The position numbers were made by a program, and so were the translations under genes. DNA of 64,000 nucleotides from Primula veris (taxonomy: Eukaryota > Streptophyta > Magnoliopsida > Ericales > Primulaceae), in NCBI GenBank assembly GCA_963682055.1, contig OY821746.1:5925992-5989991 (forward strand), given 5' to 3'. A model generated the notes under the pieces. The model had not been told where the DNA came from. It was given only the letters and a program-made list of their open reading frames with translations, and ran no database searches. Shown here piece by piece: positions 26,101 to 36,146 of this stretch. Numbering within the stretch: the first letter of the stretch is position 1; every line of letters starts with the position of its first letter.

Positions 26101-27104
26101 CGCAACTTAAAAGCTGAAACAACTCCACTGCAGTTCATAAAAAACCAACAATTTAAAAGTTTAAATACGCAATTTCATAGCTGAAATTACTCCACTGTAG
26201 TTCATAAAAAACCAACAACTTAAAAGCTTAAATACGCAACTTAAAAGCTGAAATAACTCCACTGCGGTTCATAAAAAACAAACAATTTAAAAGCTGAAAT
26301 AACTCCACTGCGGTTCATAAAAAACAAACAATTTAAAAGCTGAAATAACTCCACTGCAGTTCATAAAAAACCAACAATTAAAAGCTTAAATACGCAACTT
26401 AAAAGCTGAAACAACTCCACTGCAGTTCATAAAAAACCAACAATTTAAAAGTTTAAATACGCAATTTCATAGCTGAAATTACTCCACTGTAGTTCATAAA
26501 AAACCAACAACTTAAAAGCTTAAATACGCAATTTAAAAGCTGAAATAACTCCACTGCAGTTCATAAAAAACCAACAACTTAAAAGCTTAAATACGCAACT
26601 TAAAAGCTGAAATAACTCCACTGCAGTTCATAAAAAACCAACAGTTTAAAAGCATAAATACGCAGCTTAAAAGCTGAAACAACTCCACTGCAGTTCATAA
26701 AAAACCAACAATTTAAAAGCTTAAATACGCAACTTAAAAGCTGAAATAACTCCACTGCAGTTCATAAAAAACCAACAACTTAAAAGCTTGAATACGCAAC
26801 CAAACAAACACTAAAATCATCACACAAAAAAACCCCATCAATTGGAAGAGAGGGAGAGAGAAGAAGAAAAAAAAAACATAAACACACAGCTAATAAAAAC
26901 AAAGTAAATAAAAAAACAAGTAGTAGTAAAAAAAGAAGAAGCAGAACCTTGCAGAACGTGATCTTCGGGGCCAATAGATGAATCGCCGCACACGTCACAC
27001 ACGACCCGGCCGTGTATTTCGCCGGTCCAACTTACGACGCCGTTCGATATTATTATAAGTATTGTAGTCAGATATAGTATCGATAGTCCCTTCGCCGAAT
27101 TCAT
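20154..27104 (-). CDS. Secreted Ole e 1-domain (pollen Ole e 1 / extensin-type) protein
   Basis: Two exons on the minus strand, 26948-27104 and 20154-20443, joined across a 6504-bp GT/AG intron with matching phase, give 148 aa. Residues 1-25 (MNSAKGLSILYLTTILIII and on) form a signal peptide, so the protein should enter the secretory path or wall. The Ole e 1 fold follows: GRVVCDVCGDSSIGPEDHVL, AEVAVLCITKSGEVLNYQAF, TNSKGIYTVAETMPESNRW and ACLARPISSFHPHC. Cysteines are at 36, 39, 60, 95, 107 and 147, an even number for disulfides. The C-terminus is Pro/Tyr/Arg-rich (RPFVYRRPNVPTYCF). Function in this family is poorly defined; cell-wall or pollen-associated roles are typical. The giant intron is filled with satellite, MITE and Helitron sequence and with a duplicate of part of exon 1. 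Confidence 0.9.
20727..21020 (-). mobile_element. Non-autonomous Helitron, copy 1
   Basis: Read on the minus strand it begins TCATTCTATTATAATAAGTC at 21020 and ends with a short hairpin (CACGC AAC GCGTG) followed by AGGCACGATTACTAG at 20727. It has A before and T after, the Helitron insertion pattern (5' TC, 3' hairpin plus CTRR, inserted between A and T). It is 294 bp and matches the copy at 46109-46409 along its full length. It sits in the intron of the Ole e 1-like gene. Confidence 0.82.
22433..22819. mobile_element. MITE with GAGTTAATT ends (Mutator-like)
   Basis: The left end GAGTTAATTTTAGTTTTGTG is mirrored by the right end ...TATAAAACAGAAATTAACTC. TAATAATAA-type sequence flanks both sides, which would fit a 9-bp duplication but is low complexity. 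The interior has four imperfect 35-bp repeats, each with CAATGTGAGTGTACTAAATC. The element splits a repeat unit of the intron, so it inserted after that array formed. Confidence 0.65.
23305..23500 (-). pseudogene. Duplicated piece of exon 1 of the Ole e 1-like gene
   Basis: On the minus strand, 23448-23496 encodes VCDVCGDSSIGPEDHVLE followed by the same splice-donor context (GAAG|GTTCTT) as real exon 1 (CAAG|GTTCTG). About 140 bp of adjoining intron (GCATAAACACCCAGCTAATT, AGAGAGAAGAAG) is also shared with 26800-26947. The upstream half of exon 1, with start codon and signal peptide, is missing, so this copy cannot replace exon 1 on its own. It is a segmental duplicate lying within the intron. 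Confidence 0.85.
23881..26800. repeat. 67-bp satellite array, about 43 units, in the Ole e 1-like gene intron
   Basis: The unit is about 67 bp and reads in parts as AACTTAAAAGCTTAAATACGC, then AACTTAAAAGCTGAAATAAC, then TCCACTGC(A/G)GTTCATAAAA with AACC. The central part from about 24240 to 26020 is nearly homogeneous; the flanks are more diverged and contain short or rearranged units (26270-26350), as in arrays growing by unequal exchange. Two subfamilies, CTGCAG and CTGCGG, alternate. The first two blocks of the unit are themselves half-repeats of AACTTAAAAGCT. Confidence 0.95.
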
Positions 27105-27733
27105 TTTTTTTTATATATTACTTATTTTATTTATTTATTTACGCGCTTTAATATTTATTTCTGGACAAGATTAGACAGAGTATGACAGATTTTTATTGAC
27201 TCATCTCAGGTGGGATCTATCCATCATAAATACGATATAAAAGTCAAAAACATAAATATTGAAACTCCTTTTGTTTAATTATAAAATTATTGGCATAGAC
27301 TTAGTCACTCTCTAACCGCATAAGTTATTAATATAAATTTAGAATATTATTTTGGTATCCAAATTATTCGGCTATATAGTTAATATTTGAAATTAATATT
27401 TAATTTTATGATAATATCAGTATAATATTATATTTAAATTTTTATTTTTTTGAATTGTCAAATAAAATATAATAAAAATATTAAAATCGTTTGAATTAAT
27501 ATTTAATTTTATAATATGCTCAACTAGTGTTCTATAAGTATTATATGGTTTTATTTTTGTTTTGCCTGTGCTGTAAAAATAATTCTGAAAATTACATGAA
27601 GTATTGTCTGACAATTAGTCTGATTGAGATTTCTGGCTCTATAGCGTTATTGTTAATTATACACATTTAAGTTTGAGATTTTTATTTATTTATCATGTTT
27701 CACTTTTTATCTCGTAATAATTATTGGTTTTAT

Positions 27734-27902
27734 GGCGTGTTATAATAGATGCGTCTAAACATAAATTAAGCGGACTTTAGGCGATAACCGTAGTCTGAAA
27801 TTCTAACGGATTAGACGAGATTAAACGGATTATGTTGAATTATACGGAATTAGACGTCGATCAACTTTCGTCTAAAGTCCGTCATACGCTTTTTAAAACA
27901 TT
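27734..27902. mobile_element. hAT-type MITE with exact 8-bp target duplication
   Basis: A 169-bp element flanked by GGTTTTAT at 27726-27733 and 27903-27910. The right end ACGCTTTTTAAAACATT resembles the TIR of the element at 13210-13346; the left end (GGCGTGTTATAATAGATGCG) is a more diverged match. The interior has mirrored CGTCTAAAGTCCG and CGGACTTTAGGCG words. Confidence 0.7.
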
Positions 27903-29713
27903 GGTTTTATATATTGTGTTTAGTTTCATCTTGTATTTCTGTCGGAAGTTCCGATTGTAACGTCATAGATGGTCTATTTTATGCTAAAATACCACCTATG
28001 AAGTGTGTAGAGTAAGTGTGTATTTATTTTATCTGATGAAATTATTATATATTGTGTATTTTTTTAACGTACATTTTTTTCCTTTATTAAAAAACTGAGA
28101 AGATAGTAATTAAGAGTAACATCTAAACATTTTTAAAATATATTTTATCATAATTGTGCTTATGTTTACTAGGGGATCTAGCTCTACCGCTGTAGGTAAT
28201 CATATCGTGGCAATACTATAAGTGTTCTCACAATTTATGATACGTCATTATATTTATCATTTTGTTTGTCATACTCATTAGTGTGTGTATTTTGTGAATA
28301 TTTTTTAACATGTTTTGTCATGGACTTGATTTAATATGCTGTTGTTGATTTTCTTGATTTAATTTTTTTTTCTTAACGTTTTTTTGAATTGAAATGTATT
28401 TCCATTATATAAAATGGAGTTTTTATTTTTCTCACAAAAGTACCAATATTAACTATTAATGCTAATTTATTGGTTATAATAATAAAATTAATGATTATAT
28501 TTATTAATCTAACTAACTTTCATAAATATTAGTGAAAAATCACAATGAACGATAGTACAAACGAATTACTCTTCCCGTTTGGAAAAGTGGTCTCATTGAA
28601 TTTTCAACAATATCAAGAAAAAATAGTTTGAAAATTTAATATGCCACGTTATGCGTACAAGTTTAGTAATATGCCATTAGAATAATATAAATGTTTGATG
28701 TTATTAGTCGTTACTCCATTCGTCCAAAAGAGAATTTCATTTCGGTTTTCACCACTACTATGAAAATGTTAATATAGTTTAGTTAGAATATTTAATGTTA
28801 TTACAATTTTACTACTAACTAGTATATTATTTAATAATACGGTTGTTTAAGTATTAGATGTTATCGATGATCATTATATTAGTGGTTATCAATGATCATT
28901 AATTATATTAGTGGTTATCAATGTCACATGGAGACCATAATACACTAAAACCCTTCCATAAAAAATACTCCATATAGTAATAAACTCTTTATAGTAATAA
29001 AAAATCTCGGTCCCAACTCGAGTCAGTTCAAAATAGGAATAAACTACCTATTATCACATTCCGTAGTTTTTTATGGTCCCGTTCGTTATAAATCCATCTC
29101 CTTATAGGAATAAAATACATTTCATTACAAAAATATATATATTTATGTAAGATTGTTTGCGATGATAACTTAATTTTTTGTGTTGCTATCACATTTTTTA
29201 ACTTAAGCGTCCATACTAGTTCGTCGACATGGATACCATCTTGTTGAAGCAAAAGTGATTGATATGTTTACTTTAATATACCTAGTATTTATACATATAA
29301 AGAAAGTATATGAAAAATTGTATTTGACTTTACAAATTTCAAAATACATGTATTTGTTTTCAAAATACATGTATTTGTTTAACTAAACTTTTGATAGATT
29401 CATTTGCTTGTTTTAACTTATAATGAACCATGTAATGTATATAATATTATGTAAATGCATATATTTTTTATTTTTTTAATATGTAAACTCTATATAGAAA
29501 TAAACTCTCTATAGTAATATTTTTTCGTGATTCTCACGGTTATGGCTAAGTAGGTTTTACTTATATATTTCTAACAAGTCATGAATGAAAATATTACTAT
29601 TATAATTTGAAACAATGAAAAAAGAAACAGGACTGGCATTATCGTAATTTAGACTATGCTATACAGAGACTAGAGCTGTCGGTGCTATAACTCATGTCTA
29701 ATGCCATAGTACT

Positions 29714-29724
29714 CGGTATATATA
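29714..29724 (+). promoter_or_regulatory. Candidate TATA box of the broken PMD gene
   Basis: TCGGTATATATAAGTG lies about 105 bp upstream of the ATG at 29827, a normal distance for a plant TATA box with a short leader. This is position and motif only. Confidence 0.4.
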
Positions 29725-29826
29725 AGTGTCCCAAAACCTTTCAAATTCCAATTTCTATTTCAAATTTTCACCATTTCTGATCATCTCTATCTTCCCATTC
29801 CTCTCTTCTCATAATCTGTTCCTCAA

Positions 29827-31806
29827 ATGGCATATAGAAAAGAGCAAGAACACCACTCTATATTCCATGAAGAAATAAACACCAACAATTCACTTTCTAA
29901 GAAAAATGACAAAAACCCTATCAATTTAACACTCAGGTTTCTCAAACCATGCACACAAGAGCTCAACCAAGCAAAACCAATCCCAAACAATCCTCTTTTA
30001 TCGGAAATCTTCCCTCAAAACCTTTATCATTGGCCCTCAAAAGTTCTCTTTAGAGGATGGCTTTCGTCTCCAAAGAGATGAAAAGAATGGTTCGATCGCA
30101 TATGCGGCAAATATTCTGCGGTTTGGTATCGAGCTGGAATTTGTGACGCCATCCTGAGTTCCATTTACGTAGTCCCTCGTAATCAAGATTTAGTACTCGG
30201 TATATCTGAGTTTTGGTCCCCTGAAACCAACACTTTTGTCTTCCCGTGGAGAGAAGCAACAGTCACCCTTGAAGATATCATGATCCTTGGTGGTTATTCC
30301 GTGCTTGGAGAGGCATTTAATACCGAACTTAATCAAGAAATGAAGAAAATTGAGCGAGAGTTAGAAGAATATAGGATTAGTATAGTTAGAAGCAAAGCAA
30401 AAAAAGCGTTGCACTCTATATGGATGAATCATTTTATGGATGAGGAGAGTGAGCTCGAGCATGTAGCGTTTCTCACTTTGTGGTTGTCGTGGTTTGTTTT
30501 TCCCTCTGGATCTGTACAAAGTAATGTTTTCCCAATCGCTGTGATGCTATCCAAAGGAGTAAAGGTATCTCTTGCCCCTGTGGTTCTTGCTAGTTTTTAT
30601 CGTGATTTGAAATTGTTAAGGGAGGATGCTATATCAGTCAAAGAAACTATTCAGGTTTGGGGACCATTTCAGTTAATCCAGCTTTGGGTGTTTGAGCATT
30701 TTCCAGAATTTAGGCCTACATCTCTAAACACTCTCAAAGGTGGTGAGCCTAGAGTCGCACTTTGGCATAACTTGAGCTCAAAGGTCAACACTCTAACGAA
30801 TGCCAGATCAGCTTTTAAGGCTGGTAGGGATTTCGAGTGGCGCCCTTATACTGCTGACGTGGAAAATTGGCGCCACCTTCCCTATTACGAAGAAAAGAAA
30901 CAAAAGCTTTTATGCAATGATTCATGTTTGGATCTTGAACTGTGTTCTTTTTTCAAATGTTTGTCGGCTCGTGAGATAGTAGGATTAGATAAAAGAAAAT
31001 GGGACTATTCTCCACACAGAGTGGCTATGCAATTTGGGTATGACCAAGATTTACCTTGTGATCCTAAGGGTTTTGTGTTAGCTTCTGAAAATGTAAATTT
31101 CTATGTTTCCTCAAGGTCTTACTGAGGTCGCCCTTCAGAGAGATATACCAAGTGGCATAATGATATGATGTTTGTGCGTGATATTGCTATACAAGGTGTC
31201 TTGAAGAAGGAAAAGTACTATTTGAAAATCATTAAAAAAGCTTCCCTGTTAATTGAAGCTAAATTTGATTCGCCGATTCTTCACAAATCTCTTTCCAAGA
31301 AAGAAATGGATGAATTTCTTGAGAGCAGTGGCGGTGAAGAGCAATTAATTAGTTCAAAGAAGAAGAGTGTAATTACTCCTGTCACTGACACCTCAAAGAA
31401 GGAAGAAGTATCTTCAGATTTAAGTGATGATGACAATATTCCTATCGGAACGCTTTTGAAAAAAAACAATTCTAAAGATACGGAAGAAGTATCTTCAGAT
31501 TTAAGTGATGATGACAATATTCCTATCGGAACGCTTTTGAAAAAAAACAATTCTAAAGATACCAAAGTTGCTACTGATTCTGATGTCCTTTTGTCCACAA
31601 CAACTTCAAGCATTGTTGATGAAAGTAACAAAAAGAGAGCACACATTGCAGGAGATGAAATTTCAGAAGGTGGGTTAAAAAAGAAACCTGCTAATAATGA
31701 AGGTACAAAAGTCAAGGGAAAGGCTAAATCTACTACAAAAGTGCAAATCAAGGGAAAAAAGTTTGGCAATGCTGGAAAATGGTTTAGTCCCATCACAATT
31801 GACTAA
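29827..31806 (+). pseudogene. Plant mobile domain (PMD) protein gene with two in-frame TGA codons
   Basis: One reading frame of 660 codons matches the aminotransferase-like plant mobile domain family, related to MAIN/MAIL1 and to PMD genes carried by transposons. It is interrupted only by TGA at 30079-30081 (after WLSSPKR, where the intact paralog has KKWNEW, so TGG to TGA is likely) and TGA at 31123-31125 (after VSSRSY). No frameshift was seen. Family marks: FVFPWREATVTLEDIMILGG, VAFLTLWLSWFVFP, LAPVVLASFYRDL, FQLIQLWVFEHFPEF, FEWRPYTADVENW and PHRVAMQFGYDQDLP. The C-terminal tail is acidic then Lys-rich and contains a perfect 81-bp tandem duplication (31402-31482, 31483-31563) encoding EEVSSDLSDDDNIPIGTL and on. 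It is either a young pseudogene or depends on readthrough; I favour pseudogene. Confidence 0.85.
31402..31563 (+). repeat. Perfect 81-bp tandem duplication in the PMD tail
   Basis: Two copies, 31402-31482 and 31483-31563, are identical as far as I can compare. They keep the frame and each encodes 27 residues of an acidic Ser/Asp-rich linker ending LLKKNNSKDT. Confidence 0.93.
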
Positions 31807-32464
31807 GTAAGAACAAGGAAACGATGGTAGAACTTGCTTAATCTTGTTCGTAAGTTTTTGTTTCTTTGACATGTATCTTTTTTGAGAACTAGTGTGTGTA
31901 CCTTTTGGCTTTTAATGACATCTACATTATCTGTTGTTGACGACCTATTTCTGTGACCTTTGGTTTTTACTAAACAACATACAGATTAGGCAAGAACTTT
32001 GTGCATCAGTATTTTGATGGTTAATTGATCTTATGTTACTGATTATTGATTAATGTGCAGCTAGTTGTTAACGTTTGTTTGCTTCTTCTCATTGATTAAG
32101 CTCGGTTTTCTTCCATACTTTCCTCGATGTGATCCTTTTTCCCGACTTATAGTTTACTCTGAAATGCAACTGTAGCCAAGTAGATTATTCTTATAATATG
32201 TCATTACATTGAATCTGTTATGATTTTGAAATGAAATTACTTACTCTTTTCTAGTAAAAAATGAAAGTTTCATTTTAATTTAATTAATTATAGTATGCAT
32301 ATATAAATAAGAAGGTAAGATGAAAGTCACCTAATTTCACAAAAGGTAGAATTCATTCTTTTATGATTCCTTATGAAATTGAGGTCACCCAGAAAACATC
32401 ATCCTTCTCATATTATTTTGATTTCAATGAACTCATTACATGTAGAACATTCAAACCGAAAGTA
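31807..32464. other. Spacer between the PMD pseudogene and the accD 3' end
   Basis: The two genes converge. No coding sequence seen; the stretch presumably holds both 3' UTRs. Confidence 0.5.
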
Positions 32465-33761
32465 CTATGAATTTTTATTCAAAGGAAAGAAAGCATGGAG
32501 TTGAAACAACTCACTCAGAACGCTTTTTAAAAGATTACGGGGTACAATTAGATCGAATAAACCCTTCTGGAATAAATTTTCTGCCCCTTGTGACCCTTCC
32601 GGAACTGTTTTATTTAATGTCTGTTCAATCACTCTTTTACCCGCAAATGCAATGTACGCATCGGGTTCGACAATAATGATATCCCCCAACATAGCAAAAC
32701 TAGCTGTCACCCCACCTGTAGTTGGAGATGTAAGAATTGGCACATAAAACAATTTTTTATTTGATTGATAATCGTATAAAGCAGCTGAAATTTTAGCCAT
32801 TTGCATCAAACTCAAACTTCCTTCTTGCATACGTGCACCTCCAGAAGCACACACTATGATAAGAGGTATTAGTGTCTTAGTAGCATACTCGATCAAACGA
32901 GTAATTTTCTCTCCGACTACGGATCCCATGCTACCCCCCATGAATTGAAAATCCATAACCCCAATTGCCACTTGAATGCCATCTAGTCGACCTATACCTG
33001 TTTGAACAGCCTCGGTTAATCCCGTCTTTCGTTGATAAGTATCAATACGATCTCTATAAGGCTCCTCCTCCGAATGAAATTCAATGGGATCCAAGGAGAC
33101 CATATCTTCATCCATAGGATCCCAAGTGCCTGGATCAATCAGGCATTCGATTCTATGTGAACTATTCATTTTCAAATAAAATCCACATTGGTCACAAATA
33201 TTCATTTGTGACTTCAAACTTTTCTTGTAATTTAGCCCGTAACATTTTTCGCATTGAACCCATATATGCTTGTATTTTTGAGATACATCAACATGATTAT
33301 AACTCTCTCTTATAGCTAAATCACCGGAAACGTTGCTCTCACAGCGAATTTTCACCTGCAAATATATAATTAACGACTTTCACATTTGTAATAGTGTTAC
33401 ATTTTTGCATACATCAACATAATCGAACTTCAAATAAATTAATTAGCAATTTCATTTTCATAGGCTATTTATGAAGATAAAAACATGACAGGAATGAGGA
33501 ATCATACAAATTAACTCTCAATATTTTGTTGAACAATTTGATGCTGTTTCACTAGTTTTGTAAATTGGAACGGTTGACAATTATTTTGTGTGAAAATCAA
33601 GATATTTATAATTCGGAAATAAATATTGTATTAGACCAATAACAACAAATAACCTGAAATGGGCGAGTAGGGAGGACCTTGGCACTCCATGTTTTTCCGG
33701 CCATGACAACATTAGTGTAAGCAGATTCGGTGAAGATGGATGTGAAAGTCGAGCTTGTCAT
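32465..33761 (-). CDS. accD: Nuclear-encoded plastid acetyl-CoA carboxylase carboxyltransferase beta subunit
   Basis: AccD forms, with the alpha subunit, the carboxyltransferase of the heteromeric plastid acetyl-CoA carboxylase, making malonyl-CoA for fatty-acid synthesis. Exon 2 (32465-33355) encodes 296 residues very like chloroplast-encoded accD. The zinc ribbon is intact ([12 protein letters not shown] and [12 protein letters not shown]; Cys 71, 74, 90, 93 of the joined protein). [40 protein letters not shown] and [20 protein letters not shown] are also present, and it ends [11 protein letters not shown]. Exon 1 (33654-33761) encodes 36 residues starting [10 protein letters not shown], rich in Ser/Thr and with few acids. 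It joins in phase 0 across a 298-bp GT/AG intron. Total 332 aa, against roughly 490-500 for typical plastid accD: the long variable N-terminal region is missing. Neither rbcL nor psaI is beside it, so it is not a fresh plastid DNA insertion. Exon 1 is my prediction and its targeting role is inferred. Confidence 0.9.
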
Positions 33762-35095
33762 TTTTATATAATTTTATTTTACTGTAGTTATCGATTATTT
33801 ATGCCTTCAACTTTTGAGTCATTGATTTTTGACGCTCTTTGTAGACCAATGTGGCCTTTAAAATATGATTGTTACAAGGAAATAAATCTAAAAATTTAAT
33901 GCGACTTATTTTCTCTAAGTGGAAGATTTCCAGTACATAAAGGAATAATGAATTTGCAATTAATATTTTGATTATAGCTGGCTTATATAGTGATTCATAT
34001 CAAATAAGATTTCCCAAATTTCCTTAAATGGCCGAAAGGACCAAACTTATCTTTTAACTGTCATCCCATTCGATAGAATTTTAGCACATAAGAGATTGAA
34101 ATAAACATAAATTTAATTTATACACTTATCAAAGTTGTATGTAGAATTATAAATAAATCATTTAGCAATTATATTGAACCTAATAATTTTTGATGCGTAA
34201 AAATACTAAATTTATCATTTTCTTATTTGTAATATATACAAATTTGATTATTTCATTATAATTAAGAAATAAAATGGGTAACCATGTTTATTAAAGATAT
34301 TTTTTTATTATTATCTGAAGTTTTCTGTAAATCGTATAGCGAATTGGTGAGTACCCTTGTCATTTTCAGAACAAGAAAACACCACATTGTACTATGTAAA
34401 CTAGATTCTAGCAAAGGAAAATGAAAATACTCCAACATATATAACTGTTAAGAGAGAGGTGGCGGGCAGAGACCGTCCGGGGCCTCGTGACTATGAAGTC
34501 CCAAAAAGTTCAATTTATATATATGTTAAAAAAATATTTGTATATATATCTGCTTATAAAAAAACTCAACACGTCCGTACAAGTAAAGTGACATAAATAT
34601 TTTTATGTCATTAAATATATTAAAACGTATGATTGCATGATATGAATACAGAAGATAGCGAGAAAGCCCTATGTCAAAGAGTATCACATGATATACAAAG
34701 GAGATAAAGATTGAGCACGGCGAGAAACGGGACCTGATAATTTTTGCCCCATGGAACAAAAACACTAGCAGCCCTATGTCAAGACTACGATCCACGGACA
34801 ACCAAAGCCTCCGACCGATATAGGAAAAAAAACTGGGTTATAATAAACTTGTAGATTCAATAGTTATGATTGACTGTAAAATGATACTGTAATCAAGCAA
34901 TAAAATCATCTGTGTAATACAGAAGACAGCTACAGGAATTTAAGTTTTGGTGATCAAGTCGTATTTTGTTGAACAAGCAACAGATTACAAGTTATACACT
35001 GATTTAGGTTGAATAAATTGGACATGATAAACAGATCTTGACCAAAAGAGCACTCTTCGCATAATAATCAAAAAAGAATGAGATAATTGAGACCT
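33762..35095. other. Intergenic region upstream of accD
   Basis: No gene recognised. It should hold the accD promoter just above 33761. At about 34455-34510 GTGGCGGGCAGAGACCGTCC with GGGGCCTCGTGACTATGAAG looks like a transposon end, but I could not pair it convincingly. Confidence 0.45.
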
Positions 35096-36136
35096 AGGCG
35101 TGCCAATTTTATCTGACCCGGTCCGGTCCGACCGAACGGGTTTTTGGTATTCGGCTAACGGTTCTAGCGGTTCTCTCATCATCTCCGGGCCGGATCGGGT
35201 CTATATAACTTTTTTTTTACTTATTTTATCCGACTCATACTCGTATTTGTAATGGGTATAACGGTTCCCGGTGCGGGCATTTACCCAAAATACACAAAAT
35301 TCGTAAAAATTATTCTACCTTTCTAAATGATATTTTTACATATTGATAATGAATATATTTTTCCAAGTTATTTGTTAACTTACTTGTTAAAAATAAATAA
35401 AATAACGAGATACTATCAATTTTTTTGCTTCATATTGGTCAACAATGTGTTTGGTTGATTACTGAATCAAGTAAACATTACACAGTCACTTAAAAATTAC
35501 AAACTAATGATTTTATTTTTTATTTTCTTAATTACCCATTTTATTATTAATGATTTTCCTAAATTATTAAGAAAGATAGACTGAATTAAAAATAAATCGT
35601 AAAACTTGAAATCACAACAAAAATTAACAAATATTTTTTATATTAAATGGTGGGAAAATCTATATTTTTATATTATTAATGATAAAGATATAAAAATATG
35701 GGAAAAAAAACACACAAGACATAAAAAAAAGTAAATGAGCGTCAACTAATGAAAAACAAATCAAGTATATAAAAATCATAAAAACTAGTTGTTCAATGTT
35801 AAACCTTTAACCGTGTTTTCACACATATTCAAAAACGTTTTATTTTTCTTCACTCGTTGTTATATGAGTTCTTCTTATTTTATTTCTCGTACATTTATCC
35901 AATTTTCGTTACAAATAATATGTATATATATATTTAAAATATGAGTATATATTGCGGTTCTATAATTCGGGTATACGAGTCGGGTCCACGGTATAGAGTT
36001 GAGAACCATGCCCGCCCCAATGATCAGCGGTGTCGGATTGGTTAGACCCAAAAAACGGTTCCGTGACGGGTTGGTTCTTGTGGTTTTTAAATATTTACGA
36101 TGCGGTTTGCGGGTATTGTGTATTTTTGACACCACC
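35096..36136. mobile_element. TIR element with 10-bp target duplication (Mutator-like, non-autonomous)
   Basis: Exact direct repeats ATTGAGACCT flank it (35086-35095 and 36137-36146). The left end AGGCGTGCCAATTTTATC and the right end GTATTTTTGACACCACC are inverted relatives (GGyGTGyCAA). The ends are GC-rich with GGGTCGG/CCGGTCC words; the interior is AT-rich and lacks a transposase. A duplication of 9-10 bp is typical of Mutator-like elements. Confidence 0.75.
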
Positions 36137-36146
36137 ATTGAGACCT

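Larger units (their letters stand above)
27105..29826. other. AT-rich intergenic region with a hAT-like MITE
   Basis: No gene recognised. It contains the MITE at 27734-27902. The phrase GTTATCAATGATCATTA is doubled at about 28863-28920. ATAAACTCT.TATAGTAATA near 28979 and again near 29503 may bound another decayed element. Confidence 0.55.

Noticed and set aside
23881..26800. CRISPR-like array
   Set aside because: The units are contiguous tandem satellite repeats without unique spacers, in a plant intron.
32465..33355. Simple plastid DNA insertion (NUPT) as explanation of accD
   Set aside because: Only accD is present, without plastid neighbours; the frame is intact; the divergence is coding-compatible; and there is an in-phase upstream exon with canonical splice sites.
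34455..34810. Possible transposon bounded by GGGGCCTCGTGAC and a region near GACCTGATAATTTTTGCCCC
   Set aside because: No convincing inverted ends or target duplication could be matched.
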